Assembly (NCBI RefSeq): GCF_009498275.1
Contig: NZ_CP045643.1
Coordinates: 7,874,001-7,938,000 of the forward strand
From: Streptomyces fagopyri
Lineage (GTDB): Bacteria; Actinomycetota; Actinomycetes; Streptomycetales; Streptomycetaceae
Direction of reading: 5' to 3'
DNA length: 64,000 bases
Shown piece by piece: positions 49,657 to 57,949 of the stretch (position 1 is its first letter; each line of letters opens with the position of its first letter). The position numbers and the translations under genes were made by a program. The notes under the pieces were generated by a model. The model made no database searches and had not been told where the DNA came from. It saw only the letters and a program-made list of their open reading frames with translations.

Positions 49657-52115
49657 GCACCCCCGCGTTCCTCGCCGCCCGGCCCCGGGTGCGGGGCGAC
49701 ATCGTGTTCGGACCGGGTCTGGTGCGTGGCACCGACCGCATCCACCTGCTGATGGACCCGCGCACCGGGCGCCGTCTGGAGGTCGGCCCCAAGGAGCACT
49801 TCATCATCGCGCGGCTCGACGGCAGCCGCAGCCTCGACGAGATCGGGCACGCGTACGCGGGCGAGTTCGGCGCGCGCCTGGGCGACGCCCAGTGGGGGCA
49901 GATGCTCCGGCTGCTGCACGGACGTGACCTCCTCGACAGCGGTCCCGCACCGGCCGCCGCACCCACCGCGCCGCCCACCGCGCCGGCGGCCCCGCATCCG
50001 CCGAGCGGCATCCTCGCCGGGCGGACCCGGCTGGTCGCCGACGCGCCCGCGCTCATGGACCGGCTGCACCGGGTCACCGCGCCCGCCCGGCGGCCCGCCG
50101 TACTGAGCGTGCTCATCGCGCTGGCCGGCGCGGTGCTCGCCGCCGTCGCCGTCCAGGCCGGCACCCTGTGGAGGCAGACCGGGGAGACGGCAGGGCAGCC
50201 CGCGCTGCTGCTCGCCGTCGGCTGCGTCCTGTGGTGCAGCCTCGCCCTCCACGAACTCGCCCACGGCCTGTTCGCACGGGTCTGGGGCGGACGTGTCACC
50301 GAGGTCGGGCTGCGCTGGATCCTCGGCGCCACCTATCTCTACTGCACGGTGGAGGACGTCCAGTTCCTCGGCAGCCGTGGCCGCAAGGTCGCCACCGCCT
50401 GTGCCGGGGTCTTCGCCAACCTGCTCTTCCTGGTGCCCTTCTACGCCGTGTGGGCGCTGCTGCCCACGCAGGCCCAGGCTCGCCCCGCGCTCGGCGCGCT
50501 GCTTCTCCTCGGGGTGGTCTCCGCCCTGGCGAATCTGCTGCCGCTGCCGCCCCTCGACGGCTACCGGGCCCTCGGCCACGCCCTCGGTGTCACCCAACTC
50601 GCCACGAGCAGCCGTGACTTCACGGGCATCGTGATCCGCGCCGCGTTCCGCAGAGGGCCGGGCCTCGCCGCGTACCCACCCCGACTGCGTGTCCTGTACG
50701 GCGGCTTCGCCCTGCTGACCGCCGTACAGAGCGCCGCGCTCCTCGCCCTGTGCGGCGCCGGGTTGCGCGTCGCCCTGCCGGACGGCCTCGCCGCCCTGGC
50801 CTGGTGGCTGCCCGTCGCACTCCTGGCCGCCGTACTGCTCCTGTGGGCCCTCGGCTCGTTCGGCCGTTCCCGGCGCACCCCGCCTCCCGCGACCGGCGGC
50901 CCCACGCCGGTGACCACACCCGACGGACGCGCGCCCATGTCCTCCGCCCGGCGCCAGGGCACCGGCGTCACACCCCCCACCGCCACGTCGGGGCACCCCG
51001 CCCCGGCTACGGGCACCGGACCGCTCCCGGACGTCCCGAGCCCACGGAACCACCCTAGGAAAGAGGCGATGAGCGCACCCGAGAGCAAGTCCGAGACCAC
51101 CGAGACCGTCTCCGGCGAGTCCGCCACCGAGACGGTCCCCGGCCGGGCCGCCACCGAGACCGTCTCCGGAGGGGTCGCCACCGAGACCGTCTCCGGCCGG
51201 GCCGCCATCGAGACGGTCGTCGCCGTGGACGGCGTCACCAAGCGGTACGGGGAGGTGACGGCTCTCGACGGCGTGAGCCTCGACGTACGGCGCGGCGAGT
51301 TCTTCGGCGTCCTCGGCCCCAACGGCGCGGGCAAGACCACCCTCGTGGAGATCGTCGGGGGCATGCGCGAGGCCGACGCCGGCACCGTGACCGTGTTCGG
51401 GCAGAGCCCCTGGCCGCGCGACACCGCGCTGCTGGCCCGGATCGGCGTACAGACGCAGGCGTCGGCGTTCTTCGCCCGTCTCACCGCGCGCGAACACCTG
51501 CGCACGGTCGCCGCGCTCTACGGCATGGACCCGGCCACCGCGACTACCGCGCTGGAACGGGTCAGCCTGACCGAGAAGGCGGACGCACGCGTCGACCACC
51601 TCTCCGGCGGCCAGCGCCAGCGACTCGCCGTCGCCACCGCGCTGCTCCACGAACCCGATCTGATCTTCCTGGACGAGCCGACGGCCGCCCTCGACCCGGA
51701 GGCGCGGCGCGAACTGTGGGTCGTACTGCGCTCGTTGCGCGCGGAGGGGCGCACGATCATCTACACCACCCACTACCTGGAGGAGGCCGAGGCGCTCTGC
51801 GACCGGGTGGCGATCATCGCCGGCGGCCGGGTTGTCGCGCTGGACACGCCCCGCAACCTCATCCGCTCCCTGGCCGCCCCGACCCGCCTGCTCGTCCCCG
51901 CCGCCGGGCTCTCCACCGACGCGGCGCTCGCGCTGGCGGGCGTCGACCGGGCCACCGTCGAGGGTGACGACCTCGCCCTGGAGACGACCGTCCCCAACCG
52001 CGTCCTGCCGGCCCTCGGGGACCTCGTGGACATCGACACGGTCACCGTCCGCACCCCGACCCTCGAAGACGCCTACCTGACGCTGACCGGCACCGGATCG
52101 GAGCACCACCGTTGA
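49653..52115 (+). CDS. RRE - M50 membrane metalloprotease - ABC ATPase fusion
   Basis: 820 residues in one uninterrupted frame. About 1-95: PqqD/RRE-like leader-binding domain (RVRGDIVFGPGLVRGTDRIHLLMDPRTG, YAGEFG, LLHGRDLL). About 140-400: polytopic M50 site-2-protease-like domain with zinc motif HELAH at H200-H204 and a third-ligand candidate D302 in LPLPPLDGYRA. About 400-510: Pro/Ala linker and a 9-residue repeat. About 510-820: ABC ATPase with Walker A GPNGAGKTT (555-563), signature LSGGQRQR (about 650), Walker B LIFLDEPTAALD. It would bind the leader, cleave it in the membrane and power export. GTG 49653 overlaps the previous stop. An internal ribosome site and ATG (51069) could also yield a free ATPase. 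Confidence 0.85.
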   Translation: MSTPAFLAARPRVRGDIVFGPGLVRGTDRIHLLMDPRTGRRLEVGPKEHFIIARLDGSRSLDEIGHAYAGEFGARLGDAQWGQMLRLLHGRDLLDSGPAPAAAPTAPPTAPAAPHPPSGILAGRTRLVADAPALMDRLHRVTAPARRPAVLSVLIALAGAVLAAVAVQAGTLWRQTGETAGQPALLLAVGCVLWCSLALHELAHGLFARVWGGRVTEVGLRWILGATYLYCTVEDVQFLGSRGRKVATACAGVFANLLFLVPFYAVWALLPTQAQARPALGALLLLGVVSALANLLPLPPLDGYRALGHALGVTQLATSSRDFTGIVIRAAFRRGPGLAAYPPRLRVLYGGFALLTAVQSAALLALCGAGLRVALPDGLAALAWWLPVALLAAVLLLWALGSFGRSRRTPPPATGGPTPVTTPDGRAPMSSARRQGTGVTPPTATSGHPAPATGTGPLPDVPSPRNHPRKEAMSAPESKSETTETVSGESATETVPGRAATETVSGGVATETVSGRAAIETVVAVDGVTKRYGEVTALDGVSLDVRRGEFFGVLGPNGAGKTTLVEIVGGMREADAGTVTVFGQSPWPRDTALLARIGVQTQASAFFARLTAREHLRTVAALYGMDPATATTALERVSLTEKADARVDHLSGGQRQRLAVATALLHEPDLIFLDEPTAALDPEARRELWVVLRSLRAEGRTIIYTTHYLEEAEALCDRVAIIAGGRVVALDTPRNLIRSLAAPTRLLVPAAGLSTDAALALAGVDRATVEGDDLALETTVPNRVLPALGDLVDIDTVTVRTPTLEDAYLTLTGTGSEHHR
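51058..51071 (+). promoter_or_regulatory. Internal ribosome-binding site and ATG for a free ABC ATPase
   Basis: AGGAAAGAGG precedes an in-frame ATG at 51069 with 2-5 bases spacing, after a low-complexity linker. The ATG is Met473 of the fusion, just before the ATPase. No stop codon separates the two parts, so both a fusion and a 348-residue ATPase (51069-52115) could be made. Confidence 0.55.
51102..51209 (+). repeat. Four 27-bp coding repeats in the protease-ATPase linker
   Basis: Encodes four tandem copies of E-T-V-(S/P)-G-x-x-A-(T/I). In frame; likely a flexible spacer of variable length. Confidence 0.8.
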
Positions 52116-52864
52116 GCGCCTACGCCGCACTGACCAGGGCCACCTACGTCGCGAGCGTGCGCGACAGGACGACCCTCTTCTTCACCTTCGCCTTCCCGCT
52201 CGCCTTCCTGGTCCTGTTCGGTCTGATCTTCCAGGGCCAGCACGTCGACGGCGGACTGTCCTCCATCAACTACATCGCCCCGGGCGTGCTCTCCTGGGGC
52301 GTGGGCAACGCGGCGGTCTTCTCGGTCGGGTTCGCCCTGATGCAGTGGCGCCGGGACGACCTGCTCCGCCTCATCTGGCGGACGCCGACCCCGCTGCGTA
52401 CCCTGCTCGCCTCGCGCTGGACCGTGGCGCTGGGCGTCGCTCTCGTACAGACCGTGCTCTTCACCGCCATCGCCCTGCTGCCGTTCTTCGGTCTCCGGCT
52501 CGACGGGCCCTGGTGGGCGGCCGTTCCGCTGCTGGTGCTGGGAGTCACCGCCTTCCTCGCCATGGGGCTGGTCGTCGGCAGCGTCGCCGACAGCCCGGAG
52601 GCGGTCGCGGCCATCGCCAACATCGTGATGGTGCCCATGGCCTTCCTGTCCGGCTCGTTCTTCCCCGACGACCTCATGCCGGGCTGGCTGCGCACCGTCG
52701 CCAAGGTGCTGCCGCTGCACTACCTCAACGACGGGGTCACCGATGCCTTCGGCGGACGCGGAGACCTCGGTGACATCGCGGTCGACTGCGCGGGCCTCGC
52801 CGTGTTCGCCCTGGTCTTCGGACTGGTCGCCACCCGGATCTTCCGTTGGAGCAACCGGCCATGA
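52112..52864 (+). CDS. ABC-2 type transporter permease
   Basis: 250 residues, six predicted transmembrane helices of the ABC-2/daunorubicin DrrB type: FTFAFPLAFLVLFGLIFQ near the start, GVGNAAVFSVGFALMQWRRDDLLRLIWRTP, and MAFLSGSFFPDDLMPGWLRTVAKVLPLHYLNDG. It partners the ATPase domain encoded directly upstream for peptide export or self-protection. TTG start overlapping the previous TGA (52112-52115); its own stop overlaps the next ATG (ATGA). Confidence 0.9.
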   Translation: MSAYAALTRATYVASVRDRTTLFFTFAFPLAFLVLFGLIFQGQHVDGGLSSINYIAPGVLSWGVGNAAVFSVGFALMQWRRDDLLRLIWRTPTPLRTLLASRWTVALGVALVQTVLFTAIALLPFFGLRLDGPWWAAVPLLVLGVTAFLAMGLVVGSVADSPEAVAAIANIVMVPMAFLSGSFFPDDLMPGWLRTVAKVLPLHYLNDGVTDAFGGRGDLGDIAVDCAGLAVFALVFGLVATRIFRWSNRP

Positions 52865-54948
52865 CGACCGTCACCGCCCCCGCCCCCGCGCCCACCGTCT
52901 CGCCCCTGGAGGCCGCCCGCGCGGAGCTCCAGTCCCGCCTGGCGGTCCGTGCCACGACGGCGGGACTGCCCGCACCGGCCGTCTCCCGCATCGGCGACGC
53001 CAACGTCCTCGGGCAGCCGGCCGACCGGCCCGTGCCCACGGCAACGGACACGGCCCCGCCGGACCCGCGGGCCGTGCCCACGGGAACGGACGCGCTCCAG
53101 CCGGACACGCAGGCCGCGACCAGGGGTACGACCTCGGACGGGCCCCGGCCCGTGCCCCCGCACACGGCCGTCGTCCACCTCACCGCCCAGGCCGTACTGC
53201 TCGGCCCCTGGGGCGGCGCCCCCGACGCCGGGCCCGCCTGTGGAACCTGCCTCGCCATGCGCCGTCAGCGGCTGCGCACCCGCACCGAACGCGAGGCGCT
53301 GGAGACCGGCACGGAGACCACCGCGGCCGGCCCCTGGCCCGTCCTGCCCGACCACACGGTGGACGCCGTATGGTCCCTGCACCGCCACATCACCAGCGGC
53401 GCCGCACGGCACACCACCGAGGGGGCGGACACCGCACTGCCCCGGATCACCGAACTCGACCTGGAGACACTTCAGGTGCGCACCTTCCCCCTGGTGCCCG
53501 AGCCGATGTGCCCGCACTGCCGCCCGTTCACCGAGGAGTCCGCCCGACAGGCCGCCACCGAGGCCACGTTGGGGAAGCCGGCCTCCCGCCGGAAACCGGG
53601 CGGCCCGGACGCGTACCGGCTGCGCCGCCCCGCCGACTATCCCCTGCCGGTCAAGGCCCTCGCCAACCCGGTGTGCGGGGTGCTCGGAGGAGGCACCTGG
53701 ATCGACGTCACCTCGCCCACGACCGCGCCGGTCGCCGGCAGTGTCTTCATGCGCGGCTACGCCGGACTCACCGACGTCACCTGGAGCGGCCAGGCCAACT
53801 CCTACGCGAGCAGCCGCGACCTGGCGTTCCTGGAGGGTCTGGAACGGTACGCGGGCACCCACCGCCGCCACCGTGCCCCGGTCGTCACCGCCTCCCTCGA
53901 CGAACTCGGCGACCGGGCCCTCGACCCGCGCGTGTGCGGACTCTACGGACCGCGCACCTACGCGCAGGACCCGATGGTCGAACCCTTCGACCCGGCCCGG
54001 CCCCTGCCGTGGGTCACCGGATGGTCACTGCGCGAGGACCGGCCGGTGCTGGTGCCGGCCCGGCTCGTCTACTACAGCGCCGGCACCCGCGAGGACAACT
54101 TCGTCTTCGAGTGCTCCAACGGCTGTGCCACCGGCGGGTCATGGGAAGAGGCCGCGTTCTTCGGCCTCCTCGAACTCGTCGAGCGGGACGCCTTCCTGCT
54201 CGGCTGGTACGGCGGCCTGCCCCTGCCGGAGATCGACCTGGCCTCGGTAGGCGGTCCGAAGGTACGCGCGATGGTGGCGCGGGCCGCGCTCCAGGGCTAC
54301 GACGTCCATGTCTTCGACAACCGCGTGGACCTGCCGGTGCCCGTCGTCACCGGCCTCGCCGTCCGCAGCGACGAAGGACCGGGAACACTGGCGTTCGCGG
54401 CCGGAGCCTCCTTCGACCCGGAGACGGCCGTCGAGTCCGCCGTCTCCGAGATCCTCACCTACATCCCGCACCTGCCCGGCCAGGTCGCCGAAAGGCCCGC
54501 CGAACTCGCCGCGATGACGGAGGACTTCGACCTCGTCAGGCGACTGCCCGACCACGCGGCGCTGTTCGGACTGCCCGCGATGCGCCGGCACGCCGCGAAC
54601 TATCTCGCGCCGCCCCGTGTCGGCTCCCTCACCGGGCTGTTCGCCGGCTGGGAGGAGCGCGGGCCGCGCACCGGGGACCTCCGCGACGACCTGCTGCTCC
54701 TGCGCGACCTCCTGGCGGGAGCCGGCTGCGACGTCATCGCCGTCGACCAGACCACACCGGAACAGCGCCGGATGGGACTGCGCACGGTGGCCACCCTCGC
54801 CCCCGGACTGCTGCCGATCGACTTCGGCTGGCTGCGGCAGCGCGCCCTCGACATGCCGCGCCTGCGGACCGCGCCCCACCGCGCCGGTCTGGTCCCGGCG
54901 CCGCTGCGGGAGGAGGACCTGCGGCGGGTGCCGCACCCGTTCCCGTGA
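52861..54948 (+). CDS. YcaO cyclodehydratase 2 (azoline-forming)
   Basis: 695 residues, same layout as YcaO 1: an N-terminal zinc part with C127/C130 (CGTC) and C217/C220 (CPHC), preceded by a longer Pro/Thr-rich extension; then a YcaO domain with FLEGLERYAG and CSNGCATGGSWEEAAFFGLLELVERDAF. The C terminus VPHPFP carries P-x-P-x-P, so it too is predicted to form azolines. A second YcaO may serve Ser/Thr while the first serves Cys, or they act on different positions (inference). ATG 52861 overlaps the permease stop. Last gene of the plus-strand operon; a strong hairpin follows. Confidence 0.9.
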   Translation: MTTVTAPAPAPTVSPLEAARAELQSRLAVRATTAGLPAPAVSRIGDANVLGQPADRPVPTATDTAPPDPRAVPTGTDALQPDTQAATRGTTSDGPRPVPPHTAVVHLTAQAVLLGPWGGAPDAGPACGTCLAMRRQRLRTRTEREALETGTETTAAGPWPVLPDHTVDAVWSLHRHITSGAARHTTEGADTALPRITELDLETLQVRTFPLVPEPMCPHCRPFTEESARQAATEATLGKPASRRKPGGPDAYRLRRPADYPLPVKALANPVCGVLGGGTWIDVTSPTTAPVAGSVFMRGYAGLTDVTWSGQANSYASSRDLAFLEGLERYAGTHRRHRAPVVTASLDELGDRALDPRVCGLYGPRTYAQDPMVEPFDPARPLPWVTGWSLREDRPVLVPARLVYYSAGTREDNFVFECSNGCATGGSWEEAAFFGLLELVERDAFLLGWYGGLPLPEIDLASVGGPKVRAMVARAALQGYDVHVFDNRVDLPVPVVTGLAVRSDEGPGTLAFAAGASFDPETAVESAVSEILTYIPHLPGQVAERPAELAAMTEDFDLVRRLPDHAALFGLPAMRRHAANYLAPPRVGSLTGLFAGWEERGPRTGDLRDDLLLLRDLLAGAGCDVIAVDQTTPEQRRMGLRTVATLAPGLLPIDFGWLRQRALDMPRLRTAPHRAGLVPAPLREEDLRRVPHPFP

Positions 54949-55042
54949 CCGCCGAAGTCCGCCCGGGGCGGGCCGGGTTCGGCATGAGCCGTGCGGGCGG
55001 GTGACAGGAGGAGAGCACCGCACCCTACTGGGCGCGGACGTG

Positions 55043-55080
55043 GACGGTCCCCGGCGCGCGGGCGCGCGCCGGGGACCGTC
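55043..55080. terminator. Very strong bidirectional hairpin
   Basis: Perfect inverted repeat of 17-18 bp (arms beginning GACGGTCCCCGG and ending CCGGGGACCGTC, 2-4 base loop), between the converging YcaO 2 stop (54948) and precursor stop (55097). It separates the biosynthetic operon from the precursor gene and should stop transcription both ways. Confidence 0.88.
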
Positions 55081-55096
55081 GACCGCGACGCGGACG

Positions 55097-55270
55097 TCAG
55101 GCGGTGCAGGAGGTGGTGCTGGTGGTGCTGGAGCAGGTGCTGGTGGAGGAGCAGCTCGTCGAGGAGCCGAGCATGACCTCACTGGCGTCCGAGTAGTCGG
55201 TGATCTCGAAGGTCTCCGACTCCAGGTCCAGGATCTCCTGGGCGAGGGAGGCGAGGGTGTTGTCAGCCAT
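55097..55270 (-). CDS. RiPP precursor peptide, thiazolylpeptide/azole type
   Basis: 57 residues, ATG 55270 with AAGGAG upstream; the frame is open further but untranslated. Leader about 1-35: helical, acidic, with ILDLESETFEITDY, similar in style to thiopeptide leaders. Core about 36-57 (after MLG): S-S-T-S-C-S-S-T-S-T-C then S-S-T-T-S-T-T-S-C-T-A. It has ten Ser, eight Thr, three Cys (40, 46, 55) and one Ala, so 21 of 22 residues can be cyclised or dehydrated. The cleavage site is not certain; G35 is a guess. Encoded opposite to the modifying operon and divergent from an M20 peptidase gene. Confidence 0.9.
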   Translation of the reverse strand: MADNTLASLAQEILDLESETFEITDYSDASEVMLGSSTSCSSTSTCSSTTSTTSCTA

Positions 55271-55649
55271 GGTGTCTCCTTGTGAGTCCGGGGACCAACC
55301 GCCGACCGGGACAGCCCCGGCCGGCGACGCGCTGAACCTGCCAGGGGCCAAGACCTCCGGCTCCACCTTTCTACGCGGCGCCGGCGTCAGCGCCCTGGCT
55401 CACCGCTGTCACCCCGCTGACACCCTCGCCCCCGTACGTCCCGGCGGCTCCACCGGCGTTCCGACAGCACCCGCGCCACCAACTACGGCCCAAAGCGGCT
55501 GACTTCGCCGAAGCGGTCCCGTCGGCGGGCACTTCGCCGCACCGGCCCGCCGTCGACCGCCAACTCCCCACCCCAGAAACCCACTCCACGCGCCCTCCAC
55601 CCGCTCCGTAAGCCCCTCCGCCCCGGCCCGCATCCGAGGAGTCCCGCCC
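55271..55649. promoter_or_regulatory. Divergent promoter region of precursor and M20 gene
   Basis: 379 bp without a gene. It must hold the precursor promoter (minus) and the M20 promoter (plus). The only structured element I see is the 11-bp direct repeat at 55404-55425. AT-rich CTTTCTAC (55366-55373) may be near a minus-strand -10. Confidence 0.6.
55404..55425. promoter_or_regulatory. Two 11-bp direct repeats, candidate SARP binding site
   Basis: CGCTGTCACCC is followed directly by CGCTGACACCC. Heptamers repeated every 11 bp are the known layout of SARP targets. On the plus strand TACGTC begins 9 bp further (55435), close to the usual spacing to a -10 element. No search for other copies was possible. 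Confidence 0.45.
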
Positions 55650-56993
55650 GTGAACAGCGACCACGACCGACCCGGCACCCTCACGGGCACGGGTGCCCCT
55701 TCCGGGCATGCCCTGCCCGGCCTGAACACCCTGCTGCCCGCCACCACCGAGCTGTACCTCGACCTGCACCGGCATCCCGAGCTCTCCGGCGCCGAACGCC
55801 GTACCGCCGCCCGGTTCGCGGACCGACTGGAGGCGGACGGCTTCCGCGTGCTGCGCGGCCTCGGCGGCCACGGCGTCGCGGCCGAACTCGCCAACGGCGA
55901 GGGCCCGGCCGTCCTCCTGCGGGCCGAACTCGACGCCCTGCCCGTGGCCGAGCGGACCGGTGCCGCCTACGCGAGCACCGTGACCGCCGCCGGACCGGAC
56001 GGGCGGCCCGTCCCCGTGATGCACGCCTGCGGCCATGACGCCCACCTGGCCTGCGCGGCGGCCGCCGCGCGCTGGTTCGCCGCACGGCGCGACAGCTGGC
56101 GCGGCACGCTTCTCGTCGTCGGCCAGCCCGCCGAGGAGACCCTCAGTGGTGCCAGAGCCATGCTGGAGGACGGTCTGTACGACCGGATCACCCCGCCCGA
56201 CGTGGTCCTCGCGCAGCACACGGCAGCCTTTCCCGCGGGCATGGTGGCCCACGCCGACGGCCCGGTACTGGCCGGCAGTCTGACGCTGGAACTTCGCTTC
56301 GAGGGCGACGGCGGCCACGCCGCCACCCCGCATCTCAGCGCCGACCCGCTGCTCGCCGCGGCCGGTGTGGTGACGCGGCTCCCCGTCGTCGCGGCCCGTG
56401 AGGCCGATCCCGCGGAGCGGCTGGTCGTCACCGCCTCCTCGCTGCGGACGACGGACGCGGGGCACACCGGCAACGTGATCGCCGCGCAGGCCGTGCTGCG
56501 CGTCACGGTCCGTGCCTTCTCCGAGGCGGCCCTGGACCGTGCCGCCTCGGCCGTGGAGCGGGTGGCCCGTGCCGAGGCGGGTGCCGCGGCGCTGCCACCG
56601 CGGGTCACCGTCACGCAGACGTCCCGCTCCGGGGTCACGCTCGCCACCCCGGACGTCACCGCCGCCGTCCGCTCCGCCCACGTGGCCGCCTTCGGCGCCG
56701 CCCGCGTCACCGGCTGGCCCGCGACCTCGGCCACCGAGGACTTCCCGCTCCTGACCGGCGCGGGCGCCCATCTCCACGGGCGCCCCGGCATCCGGGGCGG
56801 CTACTGGATGCTGGGCACCGTCGGCCCCGCGCAGTGGGCGGCCGCCCCCGGCACCGGGGCCGCCGAGAAGCTCCGTGCCCTGCCAGGCAACCACTCGCCC
56901 CACTACCTGCCGAGCGTCCGCCTCACCCTGGAGACGGGGACGACCGCGCTCGTGACGGCCGGCCTGGCCCGGCTGGCCGGCCCGGCCCGGTGA
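55650..56993 (+). CDS. M20-family peptidase/amidohydrolase
   Basis: 447 residues, M20D type (aminoacylase/IAA-amino acid hydrolase-like): LHRHPELSGAERRTAARF, LLRAELDALPV, the metal-binding HACGHDAHLACA, GQPAEETLSGARAMLEDGLYD, and a dimerisation domain after about 200. The conserved Cys/His/Glu metal ligands are present. GTG at 55650. It could trim amino acids or acyl groups, act on the released leader/peptide, or be unrelated. Divergent from the precursor and 71 bp before the acetyltransferase gene. Confidence 0.9.
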   Translation: MNSDHDRPGTLTGTGAPSGHALPGLNTLLPATTELYLDLHRHPELSGAERRTAARFADRLEADGFRVLRGLGGHGVAAELANGEGPAVLLRAELDALPVAERTGAAYASTVTAAGPDGRPVPVMHACGHDAHLACAAAAARWFAARRDSWRGTLLVVGQPAEETLSGARAMLEDGLYDRITPPDVVLAQHTAAFPAGMVAHADGPVLAGSLTLELRFEGDGGHAATPHLSADPLLAAAGVVTRLPVVAAREADPAERLVVTASSLRTTDAGHTGNVIAAQAVLRVTVRAFSEAALDRAASAVERVARAEAGAAALPPRVTVTQTSRSGVTLATPDVTAAVRSAHVAAFGAARVTGWPATSATEDFPLLTGAGAHLHGRPGIRGGYWMLGTVGPAQWAAAPGTGAAEKLRALPGNHSPHYLPSVRLTLETGTTALVTAGLARLAGPAR

Positions 56994-57064
56994 CCGGTCG
57001 GGGCGAGCCGGGCGACGGCGAACGGTCGAGGTGCCGGCGCGCCGGGCTCGCGTAGGTTCATGGC

Positions 57065-57895
57065 ATGGACGACAGCGAGCGGTTCGACCTGGACGCCTAT
57101 CTGGAACGCGTCGGATGGGAAGGGGGCAGGCGCGCGGATCTCGCGACCCTGCGCGGAGTGCATCTCGCCCACGCCCTGTCCCTGCCCTTCGAGAACCTGG
57201 AGCCGCTCACCGGCACGGCCCCCTCCCTCGCCCCCGCCGACCTGATGGCCAAGCTGGTCCGCGGGCGGCGCGGCGGCTACTGCTACGAGCACAACACGCT
57301 GCTGCGGCTGGCCCTCGAGGGGCTGGGCCTCACGGTGACCGGCCTGGCGGGCCGGGTCGTGCTCGGAGCGCAGAGCGTGGAGAGCAGGCCGCGTACGCAC
57401 ATGATGCTGCGCGTGACGGTGCCGGGCGATCCGCGGTCGTATCTGGCGGACGTCGGGTTCGGTGCGAAGGGGGCGCTGCTGGCGCCGGTGGCGCTGGTCG
57501 TCGGCGAGGAGTTCGAGGGCGCGGGGCGGCGGCACCGGTTCATACATCTGCCGCACGGCGGCCCCCTGGAACTGTGGGCGCTACAGGCGTACGACCGCGA
57601 CGCGGGGGACTGGGTGAGCCAGTACGCGTTCACCCTGGAGCCGTTCGCCGCGCCGGACTTCGAGGTGTTCAACTGGCACGTCGGCACCACCCCCCGCTCA
57701 CCCTTCACCCGACGCCCCTACCTGCAGCGGACCACACCCGAACGGCACCTCGCTCTCGACGGCGCCCTCCTCGTCGAGACCCGGGCCGACGGAACGGTGA
57801 GCGAGCACAGGCTCACCGACGAGGCCGGGGCGCGGCGCGTGGTGGAGGAGGAGTTCGGGATCGCCGTGCCCGAAGGTCTCACCCTGCTGGGCTGA
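57065..57895 (+). CDS. Arylamine N-acetyltransferase family protein
   Basis: 276 residues. The catalytic triad is visible: Cys73 in RGGYCYEHN, His in FNWHVGTTPRSPF and Asp in YLADVGFGAKG. PFENLEPLTG near residue 41 is typical. NAT enzymes transfer an acetyl group from acetyl-CoA to an arylamine; some relatives form amides in antibiotic pathways. Next to a RiPP cluster it might acetylate the peptide N terminus, as a different (GNAT) enzyme does in goadsporin, but this is speculation. ATG at 57065; likely an operon with the M20 gene. Confidence 0.92.
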   Translation: MDDSERFDLDAYLERVGWEGGRRADLATLRGVHLAHALSLPFENLEPLTGTAPSLAPADLMAKLVRGRRGGYCYEHNTLLRLALEGLGLTVTGLAGRVVLGAQSVESRPRTHMMLRVTVPGDPRSYLADVGFGAKGALLAPVALVVGEEFEGAGRRHRFIHLPHGGPLELWALQAYDRDAGDWVSQYAFTLEPFAAPDFEVFNWHVGTTPRSPFTRRPYLQRTTPERHLALDGALLVETRADGTVSEHRLTDEAGARRVVEEEFGIAVPEGLTLLG

Positions 57896-57949
57896 TCGCC
57901 GCCGACGGACTCCGGCCGATCCCGGTTGCGCCCGCCCCGGTGACGGAAC

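Noticed and set aside
49491..52130. Long minus-strand frame (879 codons) opposite the M50-ABC fusion
   Set aside because: Same shadow effect; the plus strand carries HELAH, Walker A, Walker B and signature motifs in the right order.
55271..55366. Longer precursor starting at 55366
   Set aside because: The added 32 residues are Pro/Gly-rich and lie before AAGGAG, the clear ribosome site for ATG 55270.
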